Origin: Impatiens glandulifera
Lineage: Eukaryota; Streptophyta; Magnoliopsida; Ericales; Balsaminaceae
NCBI RefSeq assembly: GCF_907164915.1
Contig: NC_061862.1
Coordinates: forward strand, 65,288,228 to 65,352,227
Direction: 5' to 3'
Length of the DNA: 64,000 nt
Positions within the stretch are counted from its first letter, which is position 1; each line of letters opens with the position of its first letter. The notes below the pieces were generated by a model. It ran no database searches, was not told the DNA's origin, and was given only the letters and a program-made list of their open reading frames with translations. Shown in pieces: positions 13,401 to 26,979 of this stretch. Made by a program: the position numbers and the translations under genes.

Positions 13401-14120
13401 TTCCAACTTCACCACCCACGAGACACAATGGACTGCCTCTTATATTGTAACAACCATTAGGTGAACCACACCTCGAAAAGCTAATTGTTAAGATTGGACA
13501 GCCCAAAAGGTTATTAAGCCCCACACTAGAACTCCGTAACTTAGATCCAACTCTCATTCCTTAACCAATTGGGTCATAACAGAAGCACATACACGTGCAG
13601 AGAAAATCTGTCAATGATGGAATTGTATACAAGTATATCTACAGACATCATTTTTTCCTTGACTACTCACTAACAATGTTCGATAACACAAAACAAAGGA
13701 AAAAAGGAGAAAGCCGAGGCTTGCATAAATTTATCAATTAAAAAAAAAAGTGACAGAGATCATAAATTCTTGGAAAACTAATAGCCTGCTCTAGTCTCCT
13801 TACAAAATCTCGGTTATCAAGTTAGCCATACCCTTCACATACAAGAATAGGAGAACTTAAGATGAACTATAGGCTTACTAAGCAAAGCAAAAATGAATGA
13901 GCATGACCTTCAAAATGCTTATGGGTATACATTTTTTATTCTTATGCAAGTGCAGAGAATTGGGCATATAAATGGGTAAATTAAGACAATCAGATTAGAT
14001 GACGAGGGTTTTCTTCAGGTTCTCACCTCCATCAAGAAAACTAGCGGACGTACACTTTTTAGACAAATTTGCAGATATCTCGCAGTATTGGCGTTCATAT
14101 CCTTCAAACACCGCACTCAT
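10446..14120 (-). CDS. VTI11: Vesicle-transport v-SNARE (Qb-SNARE) VTI11-like
   Basis: Qb-SNARE that works in trans-Golgi to prevacuole/vacuole membrane fusion. Five coding exons (minus): 14027-14120, 12722-12780, 12448-12636, 11802-11972 and 10446-10598. All joins are in phase and give 221 aa, the length of Arabidopsis VTI11. The start is MSAVFEGYERQYCE, as expected for the VTI1 N-terminal three-helix domain (residues about 1-110, with KMDLEARSLQPN and KLREYKSDLN). The SNARE motif covers about 120-195 (LETEELGVSILQDLHQQRQS, carrying the zero-layer Gln). A C-terminal membrane anchor follows (about 198-217, NKWIIGSIILVLVLAIILIL) with a short KLKK tail. KRITS, AARDELLE and LYFKL favour VTI11 over VTI12. 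The gene looks intact; the symbol is by similarity. Confidence 0.93.
11011..11080 (-). repeat. tRNA-derived SINE-like head in VTI11 intron 4
   Basis: Read on the minus strand, this segment has an A-box-like TAGTTCAGTAGTAG (about 11060-11073) and a B-box GGTTCGAGCC (11020-11029), about 35 bp apart, as in RNA polymerase III promoters. The 5' end GGCCCGT has no complement after the B box, so it cannot fold as a full tRNA. A tRNA-derived SINE head is the better reading. It lies inside the 11.8-10.6 kb intron. Confidence 0.5.
13340..13580. repeat. Possible retroelement relic in VTI11 intron 1
   Basis: This patch is distinctly less AT-rich than the surrounding intron. It has words such as GCTAGCCCCGGGCTAACAC and a run about AAGCCCCACACTAGAACTCC that look like plant LTR sequence. 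There is no coding content and I found no second copy in the window, so identity is open. Confidence 0.22.
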
Positions 14121-14147
14121 GGCGTCCAAATGAATCCTCTACTAGAT

Positions 14148-14324
14148 CTGCCCAACAAACAAGATCAGCCTAATCAAACTGACAATCGATAAGAAAAGGG
14201 CATTTCACCCTAGGGCAACATGTTTTGCATAAAAAAAAAGAAGCAATAATTCGAAAAGGGGTTGAATCCGAATCGTTCATGGCGACTAATTGGATCAAAT
14301 TTGAATAGGGTTTGATTAGATTAC
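14148..14324 (-). other. 5' UTR intron of VTI11
   Basis: On the minus strand a donor CTTCAG|GTAATC at 14324/14323 and an acceptor TTGGGCAG|ATC ending at 14148 define a 177-bp intron upstream of the ATG at 14118-14120. This puts a leader exon at about 14325-14480. It is predicted from splice-site quality only; no transcript was available. Confidence 0.5.
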
Positions 14325-14489
14325 CTGAAGATGATTGATTGTAAATCGGGACGTCGAGGGCAATGAATAGGTAAGCGATCAATTGGCGGGTTCTTGTCTG
14401 TGGAAGATCTGATGATATAACGACGAAACGTGCAAAAAGATAATGGCCTACCGATCCTGCCTGCATCCAGGTCCCAAGCCAGCCAACCT

Positions 14490-16022
14490 ATGATGAACGT
14501 TAGAGACCGAATTTACAATTCCACCAAGTTATAGCCAAATGGAAATTACTTTCCACCCAATAAGGTCTTGTTTGTTTGTTTCATATATTTATTTAAATAA
14601 AATTAAGAATTTTATTTATTTACAAAAATGATTAGAGAATGAAATTTGGGAGAAAAAAATTAAATTTATAATTTATAATAAAAATTAGTTTACAAGAATT
14701 GTCTAGTCAATATATATCCTTAGGTTGGTGCTAACTTCTCACATAAGATAAGTATTTAGTAATATTCAAATAAATATATATATAATGAAGAACTATTTTA
14801 ATAAAAATAAATAAATGGATGTTAGTTTTTTCTTTTTTTTAATAATGAAATATATTCATATCAAAGATAACTAACTCTTCATTCAAACAACTTTATTAGT
14901 CAATATTCTAATAAATGGATCCACCGGTTATATACCCAACAAACATTCTCTTTCTCCCCTATTCATTAATTAATTCAAAACAATATTTTTTAAATCCATC
15001 GTTTTACTCATTCGTTCATGATTAATTGATTTATGAATACAATCTGTTTTAGGAAATAGATCATTTATTTACTAACATCCGGCTAAATGGGTGACCCGTC
15101 ATTGTATGTATAGACTGAAAAATGTTCTATTTGATAATTAAAAAATTGGAATTTTAGACTGATTACAAGCTGAGTAATTTATGTAGATTGAATTATTTAT
15201 TCATTATTGAAAGTGCAATATAAAGCAAAATAATAAACACAACCCAAAATGAGCTATTAATATACCAAGGATGGAACATTATTGATAACTCAAAATTAAT
15301 TGGCCAATTGATCTAAATAAAGATAAATGAACACATATAATGCTTAATTTCATTTTAAGTGTGAAAAATGTTTGTTACCCTGTAGGATTCTCTTTTTCTA
15401 AAAAAAAAAATCTATATAATTAATTACCTTCTCCCCATATTAGGGGTGATTAGAATCCAAAAAAACTGGTGTCGTGGTCTCGTGATACTATGATTTAAGT
15501 GGGAGGTCACGACGAGGGATCGAGCTAGCTAGCCTAGTCGGGTAATAAAAACATGGCTCAAGTATATGAACTAAAACACCAATCCATGAAGTTCAAAACA
15601 ACAAACAACAACCACATAGCTTTAAGCATGAAATGCCACTTGATTCATTCTCCTATATAAAAATCAATGAAAGTAACAAACACAGCATTATTTATGGGTA
15701 TGAAATATGAATGCTCACAAAGATGTACACACAAATAAGATGAGGAAATTAACTAGACATATCATCATACACCACCCTTTTATGTAAACACAAAACTGAT
15801 TATATCCCCTCCAGAGTAAGAATATGTTAATAATAATAAGAAGCAAATTACCCCCAAAAAATACCAACAACCCTTTTCAAAGGGCTTCATTTCTTTTTCC
15901 CCTCAATGCTTCCCCTATGTGAACCAAAAAAAAAACTGCTTCCATCTCTCTTTCTCTACAGTTTAGTTTAGTGAAGGGAAAAAAAAAAAAAGTACACAAA
16001 TTTATGGTAAATTAAACAAATA
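14490..16022. other. Intergenic between VTI11 and GNL1
   Basis: Contains the likely VTI11 promoter (left) and the GNL1 3' UTR (right; probably within about 15850-16022). A SINE-like patch lies at 15471-15540. No other gene is visible. Confidence 0.5.
15471..15540 (+). repeat. Possible SINE fragment
   Basis: GTCGTGGTCTCGTGATACTA followed by GTGGGAGGTCACGACGAGGG and ATCGAGC resembles the body of Au-like plant SINEs, with a degenerate B box. It is short and stands alone, so confidence is low. Confidence 0.27.
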
Positions 16023-19000
16023 TCAAGCTGTAGTAGTAGTAGTCTCACCTGAGGACACCAAAATATTACCTTCTTCAATAACCGGTTGCTTCGAATGCAA
16101 CTGCTCCAATTCTTTCGCCGGAAACACTTCCTCCTGCAATTTCGGAGCTATGTTCTTCACATGCAGCCATGTTAGCTCCCAGAAACTATCATCAATGGGA
16201 GCAAGCATCCCTCCCGCCTTCATCACTAACAGAATGTTCTTGAGAAGCTCGGGGACCAATTCGTGAATCTTTTCGCTCCTCTTCCCTCTAAACTTCATCT
16301 TCATGCATCTCTCCATATTATTAAGTACACCTACCCACACTTTCGCGAAAGAAGTCATTCTCCATAGATCCTGAAGAGACTGCAACAACACTTTCGACAT
16401 CAGTTTCACCGAGTTTGATATTGAACTCTCCATGTTCCTATAATCCTTCGGCGACTGTTCCTTAGCGATTTCTAATAAATCGTCGAGCAATTTGAATATG
16501 ACGAGATCGAAACACTGTAACCAGATCTCTCCCGAGAGACAAATACCTTCAGCTCCAGTCAGACTCAACTGCAGCATTAGAATCGCGTGATTCCTAACTT
16601 CTTCACGTTGATCTACGCAAACTTTCCTCAGCCCTTGCACCAGGCGCAACCACATTTCGGCTATGTCGTGATGCATTTTCGTAGCATCCGATCCCAAAGT
16701 TTTAGACCATTTCGCTAGAGAGAATACCGAACCCCCCATCAGATCTAGTGATTTAACCGACCGACTAGCGTTACCTACGTGAGACTCGGAAAACTGACGA
16801 GCTGCGTTAATGCAGAGAACGTAATTCGCCGGAGACAAGTGGGCCCCGTCCGACATAACAAACGATAGCGTTTCGAACCCGGGTTCGGAAGCTTCCGGAT
16901 GGCGGGCGGTTATGGAAATGAGGGAAGTTATCATTCTCCAACCGACGTGGGATCTGACTTGAATTGCGTTTGCTTTGACGAGACGCATAACTTCCATGGT
17001 TATCTGTTCGCAATACGCGTCGGCTACTCGTGCGTCGAGCTTTAAAACGAGCTGGAGCGACTTCAGAAGCTCGTCGGTAAGGTTTTCCTTGTAGGGAAGA
17101 AGCCGATGGCATATTTTGAGTAGACCGAAAACCGCCTTTTCGACTAGAAGACCCGGCATTGTAGACGACTGAACGATGTTAGCTATGTGTTCGTAAACAG
17201 ATTGCCAGAGAAGCATAATCCTGTCGCGGTTATTCAACGTTACGGTGATGAGTAATTCAAGGCAAAAGACTGAGACAGTCTCGTCTTCTTGAACGTTATT
17301 CCCCTTTCGACTGGAAATCAGAGACTGGGTGAGCTGCGAAAGTGATTCAGCTTGAAGGAATTTGCTTTCAGCAAATATGCTATCTATATGGCATTCTCGA
17401 ATCACCTCGATAATCGATCTGTGGGCTGCAAGTTCTTCTTCGGTTGGTTGTGGTGGTGGCTCTTCTGTGTCGAGATACAACAATTGGCTGAACCGTCCTA
17501 TAAAACTAGACGATTTACGATGAGGGACTGGCGGTGGTGGCACATGAGCCACGGTTTTCTTCGAACTTGTTGATGGCTGTTCCAAGCCAGTGTCTGAAGA
17601 CGAGTCCACGTTGTCAGCTGCATCACTAATTAGACGGGATGGAAGAAAACCCAGCTTGTGCAAGCTTAAGATACAATCTACTATATTCTTCCAAGCAGTT
17701 CGGAGATAGTCGCCGTACCTGTTTCAAAAAAGAAAAGAAACAAAAGGTTTATTTCCTACAGAAAGCTAATACTGGGAATCCAACTTAAAATCTAACCCCC
17801 ATACCTGTTTAAAAATAAACATGGCCTAAAAAGGAAAAGAAAAACAGTAGGCGTACCTGTTTGCTATGGTGAAAACTGCTACGGTTGCCATCCTAGCCTT
17901 GGTGTCTTCTGCAAAAGTAAGAGTAAACTCCTCGGGGGACAAAGAATGCAAGAGGTTTGTGAATTTACAAAGAGATACAACCAAATCATCCAAGACTTCC
18001 TCTAGATTGTAACAGGCTGCAATCTTTGCAACAGCTAAGAATCCTTCAACACAAGTTTGAAGAACGTCTTCACGTTCAACCTGGTCAAAGACAACGGAGA
18101 TAGCAGCGATTGTGGGACCAGAAAGGAGAGCAAACATATCGTAGTCAAGGTGAGCCAAGGAATCACAAGAAATAAATGGAGTAACTTGCTTGGATTTGTG
18201 CATCAGGCCAATCCAATTGGATGGTATCATCATAAGAGGAAGACTACCACCTTGCTCTGACGTCAACCTTATTTCATTCTGACAGATTGAGTGATAGAGC
18301 TCTGACAGGTAATCCCGTGGAAGGTCATTGCCTCCATTAATTCTCCTGTTGTTACGGATGAAATCTTCTTCAGTCATCTTCTTCTTCACCTGTGTATTAT
18401 GTTGATCTGTATTGAGAAGTATAATCGAATATGACAACACCAAAGCAGCATCCTTATTCGCTAGAATATTCGGTTCTTGTTCATAATATCTTTCAGAAAA
18501 TGCCTCAAGCACTCTCTGTATCTTCTGCGATTCACCGGGCAGTCTGAAATTTTCAAGAAAAACCCGCAAAGCATTATCCAAATTCATGCCCCTGAAATCG
18601 AAAGCTCTCGCAAATTCATTCAACACTTGAATAGAAAAATCATCGTGATTGCCTAGGTAGTCTCCGACAAAATTCTTGTCCAAACCCTTCGTGTATCTGA
18701 AAAAGCACGCAACACTTGTCGGGTCGAGTTTTTCAGGCAACAAATGCACACTTTGGAGAAACTCCAGACCTTTTTTCGGATCTTGATTGAAGTGATCCGC
18801 TCCAATTGTCAACTTTCTCTTGATATATTTCATATTACGAAGAAACGCAACCAAACTATCAATATCATTGTAGTTCTCACACGCCACTGTCCAGAATGAG
18901 GTATACGATTCAAGGTCAGATGGCATTTTCTCTGGAATTGGAGATTCATTCGTCATTCTTTCATTCATACCTTTAGTCATGGCAATCAGCCCATCCAATG

Positions 19001-21368
19001 CAAGAATATGTATAGCAGACATTGGGGCATTAACAGGAAAAGCACTCTTTGATAAAAGATTAACAATGTCTTCAAATAAGTTGCTGGATGATATGTTGCA
19101 ATCAAAGTTTCCATACATCTCAGCAATAAAATACGGTTGTCTACAAAGGTCAACAAGTGTTTCCATGGCAACCTCTTGTAGTTGGTACGATGCTCCATGC
19201 TTGCTTTGCATAATCCTCAAGAGGACGCTAGAGCAAAAGGCTTCGAGCTGTAGTTTAAGTTCTGAGCGAAGAAAATAATACAGATTGTGAACAATACTGC
19301 AGACTTTTGAAAGTATAAGAGGACTCATTGACAACCCAAACTGCATGAGGTTAAGAAAAAGTTCGTCCTGGATCAAGACCAATAATTTAGGGTGTCGGCT
19401 AAAGGATGCCCCGCCTAATTCTATAGCCGAATTGATTAAACCCAAAGCAAAGAGTGGGACATCTTCGTCGTATGCTATAGGATTTGATCTAGGACCAAAG
19501 TCTATGTTCTCCATGGCATTTAAAAGAGAACATAGAAAATGAAATATTTCAACCATGCATGGGATACCATATGGCTCCATTGTAACAGGGTCTGCAGTTT
19601 TAGCAGCCTCCTCAGTTTTGTTACCCAAGTCAGCATTAGAGCCATTTGAAGTAAATCCATCAGGTGGTGGTGATTCACCAACTCTTCCCAAAATGACATA
19701 ACCATTACCCAGTAGCTCACCCTCGGCATTATATGCATCTTGTTGATGGGCCTATTCCCCAAAAAAACTTCAATATATTACCAGAATATTACAAGAATTT
19801 ATACTACTACATACAGATAATGGAAAATACCTGAAAACGTAATGAATTTGGTTTAAAAAAACTTCATATGAATCACAAAAACTAAAACAAGATAACCATA
19901 TGGTCACAATCACCTACATGGATTTGTTCTTAAATAGTAATTCTAGACTAAGGTGCATTTGATAAAGCTGAAAATAAAGTGCGGAATGCTAAGCTCTCTT
20001 TAAAAAAAGTTTGAATGCTAAATACAGAATTTTAAGTATCGAATTAGTTAAGTGTCTAAAGAATAAATGTTAGTTAAACCAAATAAAAATATCTAAATTT
20101 TATGTATATGATATGTGAGTTGATTCGATAAAATGTGAAACTTCTGTCAGGAAAAGTACTTAAAGATACCGACATAATTTGATTAATTTTCAAGGGCTAA
20201 AGTTGTATTTTGTACGCTCTTACGATACCATCGTTCATAGCTTACCGAATCAAGCCAGAGAGAGGAAAGTAGGGTGAAAAACAGCTTAACTTGAACTGAA
20301 TCTAAATAATTAAGTGATTTTAAATAACAGTTATCAAATGAAATTAATTCAAATGAACACTTAATTATTTAGATTAAGTGATAAGTTATGTTATAAAACA
20401 TTGCCTCAGTCTTCAGGCCTTACCTTACTATTTCATTTATATTTTGACCGGCTACAATTTGTAAATATTTCCCAATTGTGGATAAATTAGTTATTCATGT
20501 TTGCAATTAAGGATAGGTGTTTGAATCTTAAGAGACACAATTTCAAAGATTAGAAGTAAAAACCACCATCTTGACAACACCAAGATGTATATCTAATGCC
20601 AACAGAAAAGCAAAATATGAAACTATTCCTTACCTCCTGACCATGTGCCCTGTCCCCATCAGACAACGCATCTTCTCCATTCTCAATAGAAGGTAAATAT
20701 GAAAAGATGCATCTAACCAATTCATGCATTGTATGGCGTGATGTTCTCTGTAGTAATTCGCCTTTAGAGCTAGCTTGATGAACTACATGGAAACAAGTGT
20801 TCACAATGTTGCACACATGCTGGTTGGTTAATTTCGACGAGGCATTGCATTTTATGCATGCCAAAAGAACCTGAAGTATTTTCATAAGCACTACCTCTTC
20901 AGATGCAGGATCAGTCACCTCAAATCTGCAGCTTGTCACAGCATCAACTATCTTACTCAAAGCTTCGTCTACTTTTAGAGTATTTATGTCAAGGAAATCA
21001 AATGATAAGATTTTGTAAACTGATGACAAAGCAACCCCGGTTATTGGTGCACCAGTTTCATCAGACTGGATCACATCCAAAAATGGTTGGAGGTAAAGAA
21101 CAGGACTGATGTTGTCCCACTGATGTTGCCACGAAAAGATCATTTTCCGCAACTCCTTGAGAGAAATAATAAGAGGATGCTCTAGATGATCATCATCTGC
21201 CATGTATCGGACTCCCCATCTTACATTTCTCCTCATCACAGCCAAAACTGCACCTATTTCTGAATTTATCATACATGCCAGACCACCTCCCCTCAAAGGC
21301 TGAGGAGAATTTCCATTTGGCATCCGGATTGATGGATAGACTTTAGACTGTTTATTAGCCCCCACCAT
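16023..21368 (-). CDS. GNL1: ARF guanine-nucleotide exchange factor, GNOM-LIKE 1 type
   Basis: Large ARF-GEF that loads GTP on ARF1-class GTPases to recruit COPI at the Golgi. Three coding exons (minus): 20634-21368, 17857-19751 and 16023-17718, giving 1441 aa against 1443 in Arabidopsis GNL1. Domain order: N-terminal DCB (MINSEIGAVLAVMRRNVRWG), HUS region (NFDCN near 458), Sec7 about 553-740 with glutamic finger Glu652 in FRLPGESQKI, then HDS regions. The N-terminus and the PRKSSSFIGRF stretch match GNL1 better than GNOM. Residue 690 in YSIILLNTDQHN is Leu, the brefeldin A-resistant form, where GNOM has Met. The start is the first ATG (21366-21368). Exons 1 and 2 join at a codon boundary; exon 2 ends after two bases of the Arg codon. 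Confidence 0.94.
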
Positions 21369-21404
21369 AGTTGTCTCAAATCTTAGGATGCAATCTTGGT
21401 TAAA

Positions 21405-22120
21405 CTGAAATCATACGGCCAGAAACATGGAAATGAAACCTGATCCATCAAATAAATTGAGTGAGGGAAAGAGAAAGCAACAAAACAAATTTAACCTAGA
21501 TTAAAATGCTATAGACTTTGTAAACACGAGAGAGATTCATGAAATGACACAATGCACATAATATAAAATGGAGAAATTCAAACCAATGAAGAATATAATG
21601 ATCCAACTGTAACTTGTAAAATGACCATCCTGCTTCCTCCAATTCCTCTCTTGAGAAAGAAGAACATTTCATTCAGCCCTCACAATCCCTTAAACTTACA
21701 GGGAATGTTTGGACAGCAGGGGGGTTCTTCTCTTTTTCTATAGCAAACAAAACAAAAAAAACAGACAATTCGAATCGAATGGTGATCTTAACTGTAAAAG
21801 AAATGAAATAAAGTGAAGTGACCAATCCTTGACTACTAGAGAGGAAAGAAGTAGAGAAGTAGCTCGATACATGCATAGATACATGTATAAGCAAAAGCAT
21901 GTCTTGAAATCTCAAACACCGGATCTAGCTTGACCGAAGTCAATCCAAGTATTAGCATCGAATTGCAATGTTAAGTTGCGGAAATAACAGAGATTACAGT
22001 CGGTTAACAGCTTTAGAGACCGGATCGCGGCAAGAAACAACGATTTGTGTGAAACATTTCCGATAGAGAAAATAAACGGATTGAGAGGAGAGAGATAGAA
22101 AGGGATCGGGAGGGTCATAC
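21405..22120 (-). other. 5' UTR intron of GNL1
   Basis: On the minus strand, donor CCAAAG|GTATGA (22120/22119) and acceptor GATTTCAG|TTTAAC (ending at 21405) define a 716-bp leader intron. A first non-coding exon would lie at about 22121-22230. GNOM-family genes are known to carry leader introns. Predicted from sites only. Confidence 0.5.
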
Positions 22121-22403
22121 CTTTGGACTATCCCAAAATTGAGCGGTCGCCGGCGACGGTGACGGGATGTCTTGGCTATGGCGATCGTCGGTTCCAGGCA
22201 GAGGGGACAATTTATTTTTTTACTTCTGGTCTCTGGATTCTGGCATTTAATTTCTCTAACTCTCTAGTTTTGTTTTTGTTAATTATGAGATTAATTATAT
22301 TTTAATTTAACCGATCCACCTAATGTGAACGGGTCAGGTCAACCCACAAACAACCAAACCCATTAGCCTTTATATATACTCCCAATTATTATATGCAAAT
22401 TGC

Positions 22404-23252
22404 TTTTCCACCCTTCTCATATTCTCACCTCCCGCTTCACTCTTTAATTAATTTAAAAATGACTTATTTATATATTTATATATTTTTATCTTATTTATTT
22501 TACTTATTTTATTTTATTTAATTATTAAGTTTTTTTATTAAATATAATTAATTAATTTTTAATATTTTTTTAACTTTATTTATTTAATTAAAAATACAAA
22601 ATATTATTATTTTTATATTATAATTATTTAAAATATATTAAATATTAAAATGTGTACTAATTTAATAAAATATAAATATTTAATATTTTATTATATTAAT
22701 TATATATATATATATTAAAATACTTATAAAAATTATTTATTAAATAATAATTAATAATTAGTCTAATCATAATATTTTAATTAATAATATTATATATTAA
22801 TAATTAGTCAAACATAATAATTTTAATTTTAATTAATAATATTACATATTAATAATTATTTTTAATTTTAATTAATAATATTATATATTAATAATTATTC
22901 AAACATAATATTAATAATTATTAATATTTTTATAAATAAAATTATCTATTAAATAATAATTAATAATTAATCTAATCATAATATTTTACTTAATAATATT
23001 ATATTTAATATATTTTAAATAAATATAATATAAAAATAATAATATTTTGTATTTTAAATTAAATAAATAAAGTTAAAAAAATATTAAAAATTAATTAATT
23101 ATATTTGATAAAAAAAACTTAATAATTAAATAAAATAAAATAAATAAAATAAGAAATATAATATATAAAGGTGGTAGGGATAAATATGTCATTTTGGAGT
23201 TAATTAAGGAGTGAGGGAAAGGGTGGGAATATGGGAGGGGGTGGGAAAAACA
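22404..23252. mobile_element. Long-TIR (foldback-like) element upstream of GNL1
   Basis: The two arms, about 22404-22640 and 22990-23252, are inverted repeats of roughly 240 bp that look more than 90% identical over their inner 160 bp (for example AATTAATTAATTTTTAATAT in both). The outer parts also pair: TTTTCCACCC..CATATTC..CACTCTTTAATTAATT against the complement of the right end. The core is AT-rich with no ORF. No target duplication could be read because a (TA)n tract begins just outside the right end. It lies about 170 bp upstream of the predicted GNL1 leader exon. Confidence 0.75.
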
Positions 23253-23256
23253 CTTC

Positions 23257-24402
<1,146 letters not shown>

Positions 24403-24797
24403 ATATATATATATATATATTATAATTTATGACTTTTAAAATAACTAGCGCAATGTTCTTGTGTTGCAATGATAAATAAAATTCACATTTACAAAGTTGA
24501 AATAGACAATACTCACCTCTTTTTCGTTGTCATCCTCGTTTTCATCGCCTTCATCATCTTTTTCGTCGACAATATCTATGGTCTGAACATGAAGGACTTT
24601 AATGGTTGGAACAACCTAGTGGTCGTCTTACTCCTCTCATTCAACGTTGTTCTGTTATTCATAAAAAAGAAAAGGAAATGATAACAAATTTGATAAGAAG
24701 ACATTCATTTAACTTTTTTTTCATTAGTTCACCGATTTTACCCTCATTTCTCGATAACCAAAAGTATCATTTATTACATAATAGACATCTCATATTA
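24403..24797. other. Spacer between MULE-like element and satellite
   Basis: A (TA)n run at about 24404-24421, then sequence with one open frame of low-complexity composition (24469-24681). No recognisable gene. Confidence 0.45.
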
Positions 24798-26010
24798 CTA
24801 ATCTCGTGACCTCACTTTTGCACCCAACTATCTCAACAGTACCAACATTTTTTAACTTCAATTTTGACAAATCAACAATCTCATCATATCACTAACCTTT
24901 TTGCCTTAACTTTTTCGGTAGACCAACAATTTCATTCATATATTTATCACTAATATTTTTTGTTTACTAATTAATCTCTCACATTATCCATTGAAAAACC
25001 AACCACAAATATCTTATAATTGGCAAGCCAATGTTACCCGTCTTTTATCTCTCGGCAAACCAAGCACAAATCTTAATCATACTTTTACAACTCTCTTATC
25101 CTTGGCAAAACCAATGTTATCGACCTCTTATCCCTTGAAAACCAATGACCAAATCTCAGTTGACCTCTTATCCATCGGTAAACCACATCTCAATCTCAAT
25201 GTTACAGCGACCTCTTATCCCTCGACAAATCAACCATCAATCGACCTCTCTAATCTCGTAACATCACTCACTTCTGTACTCAACTATATCAAACCAATAT
25301 CTTTTACCTTCACTTTTGAAAAATCAACAAATATCATCCATATATTTAACCAACAATATTTTTGTTTTTCCAATTAGTTTCTCATATCATTAATTGCTCA
25401 TCTTATCTATCGGCAAACTGACCACAAATATCTTATAATTGGCAAACCAATATTACCAGTCTCTTATTCCTCAGCAAACCGTCCACAATTCTTAATTACA
25501 CTTTCACAAGTCTCTTATCCTTGGCAAAACCAATGTTACCGGTCTCTTATCCCTCAGCAAACCAACCACAAATCTTAATCATACTTTCACAAGTCTCTTA
25601 TCCTTGGCAAAACCAATGTTATCGACCTCTTATCCATCGACAAACCACATCACAATCTCAATGTTACCACAACCTCTTATCCCTTGATAAATCAACCATC
25701 AATGAACCTCTCTAATCTCGTAACCTCACTTACTTCTGTACTCAAATATATCAATAGTACCAACATCTTTACCTTCACTTTTGACAAACCAACAAATCTC
25801 ATCCATATATTTGACCATCAATATTTTTGTTTTCCAATTAGTTTCTCATATCACTAATCTCTCATCTTATCTCTCGACAAACCAACAACAAATCATAATC
25901 ACACTTTCACACGCTTCTTATCTCTCGGCAAACCAACCATTTATCTACATCGTAACCTCATATTTTGGTCAATCAAATATATTATTCATATATTTTAACC
26001 ATCAATGTCT
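24798..26010. repeat. Tandem array with two levels of periodicity
   Basis: Higher-order units are marked by CTAATCTCGT(A/G)AC at 24798, 25250 and 25712, about 452 and 462 bp apart, with a decayed mark near 25935. Inside each unit is a short variable subrepeat of about 35-50 bp built on CTCTTATCC..(T/C)GGCAAACCAA and ACCACAAATCTTAATCA. The module ACCACAAATATCTTATAATT also recurs (25002 and 25421). The open frames here only reflect the repeat. There is no dispersed-element signature, so a local satellite is the simplest description. Confidence 0.82.
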
Positions 26011-26444
26011 CATTGTTACCGACCTTTTATACATATAATTTACTTAAATTTGCATTTGAAAAGATTCAAACTCTTGTCTCGTGTGTGAAAGATGATCACT
26101 TTAACCATCAAATCAATTGATGTATTTTATTTACAATTTTGTGTATGCATGTTCTTGTATATTTTGTAACTAATAAAATTTTAAAATTATGTTTTTTTTA
26201 TAAAATTATCAAATAACATTGGACCATTTTTTGTTAATAAGCTAAATCTATTTTTTCAATATAAAGAATATTATTTATCATTTGTGCTAAATATAAAATG
26301 TAGATAAATAATAAAAATAATTAATTTATTTTTATCTATTTTTTAATTATAAAAAATATTATTTACCCGTTAAATATAAACTGTAGAGAAATACTCAAAA
26401 ATAAGAATTTATTTTTATTTAGAAATATCACAAATTAAGTTTTA

Positions 26445-26478
<34 letters not shown>

Positions 26479-26545
26479 ATTTTGAAAAATGGTACATATA
26501 TATAATATCTATATAAATTATAAAAAATAATGAATACAAATAGAA

Positions 26546-26581
<36 letters not shown>

Positions 26582-26845
26582 TAAAATATTTTATAGAAGA
26601 CATATTAATATAATTAGACTAATTTTTATTTTTAAAATTATTTAATTCTTGAATTGTTAATGTTTTATTTAAATATAAAAAATATTATTTACCCGTCAAA
26701 TATAAATTGTAGGCAAATAATAAAAAATAAGGATTTATTTTTATTTAAATATATCGCAAATTAAGTTTTAAATAAATTGTTATATATATATATATATATA
26801 ATTTTAAAAAATGGTTCATTTATAATATAATATTTATATAAGTTA
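26011..26845. other. AT-rich intergenic with (TA)n tracts
   Basis: AT-rich, with repeated phrases about TAAATTATAAAAAATATTATTTACCCGT shared with 26670-26760 and 28100-28200. This suggests decayed copies of one repeat. No gene. Confidence 0.45.
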
Positions 26846-26970
26846 TCCTCTCCTCTAGCCTAGCGACAATAAGAGGTGAATACTAACCCTAAGTTTCTGG
26901 GTTCGAGCCCATCAAGCGACAAGTTTTACGCCTAATTAAGTGTGTTTGCGGATTACATACTTAATTTGTG
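26846..26970 (+). repeat. SINE-like copy 1 with pol III B box
   Basis: TAGCCTAGCGACAATAAGAGG resembles an A-box region. GGGTTCGAGCCC (26899-26910) is a strong B box. The tail AAGTGTGTTTGCGG..TACATACTTAATTTG recurs in two more copies at 27852-28045. This supports a tRNA-derived SINE family. Confidence 0.55.
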
Positions 26971-26979
26971 GTTGATACG

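Noticed and set aside
17826..19691. Separate genes for the three GNL1 open frames
   Set aside because: Splice sites, reading phase and colinearity with GNOM/GNL1 show they are exons of one gene. The apparent starts at 19691 and 17663 are TTG codons inside exons.
24444..24475. Helitron 3' end (minus) at a CTAG near a GCAA..TTGC pair
   Set aside because: The stem is only about 4 bp with a long loop, and the spacing to CTAG is wrong.
24991..26038. Several open frames of 60-130 codons
   Set aside because: They follow the tandem-repeat period, change frame between units and resemble no protein.
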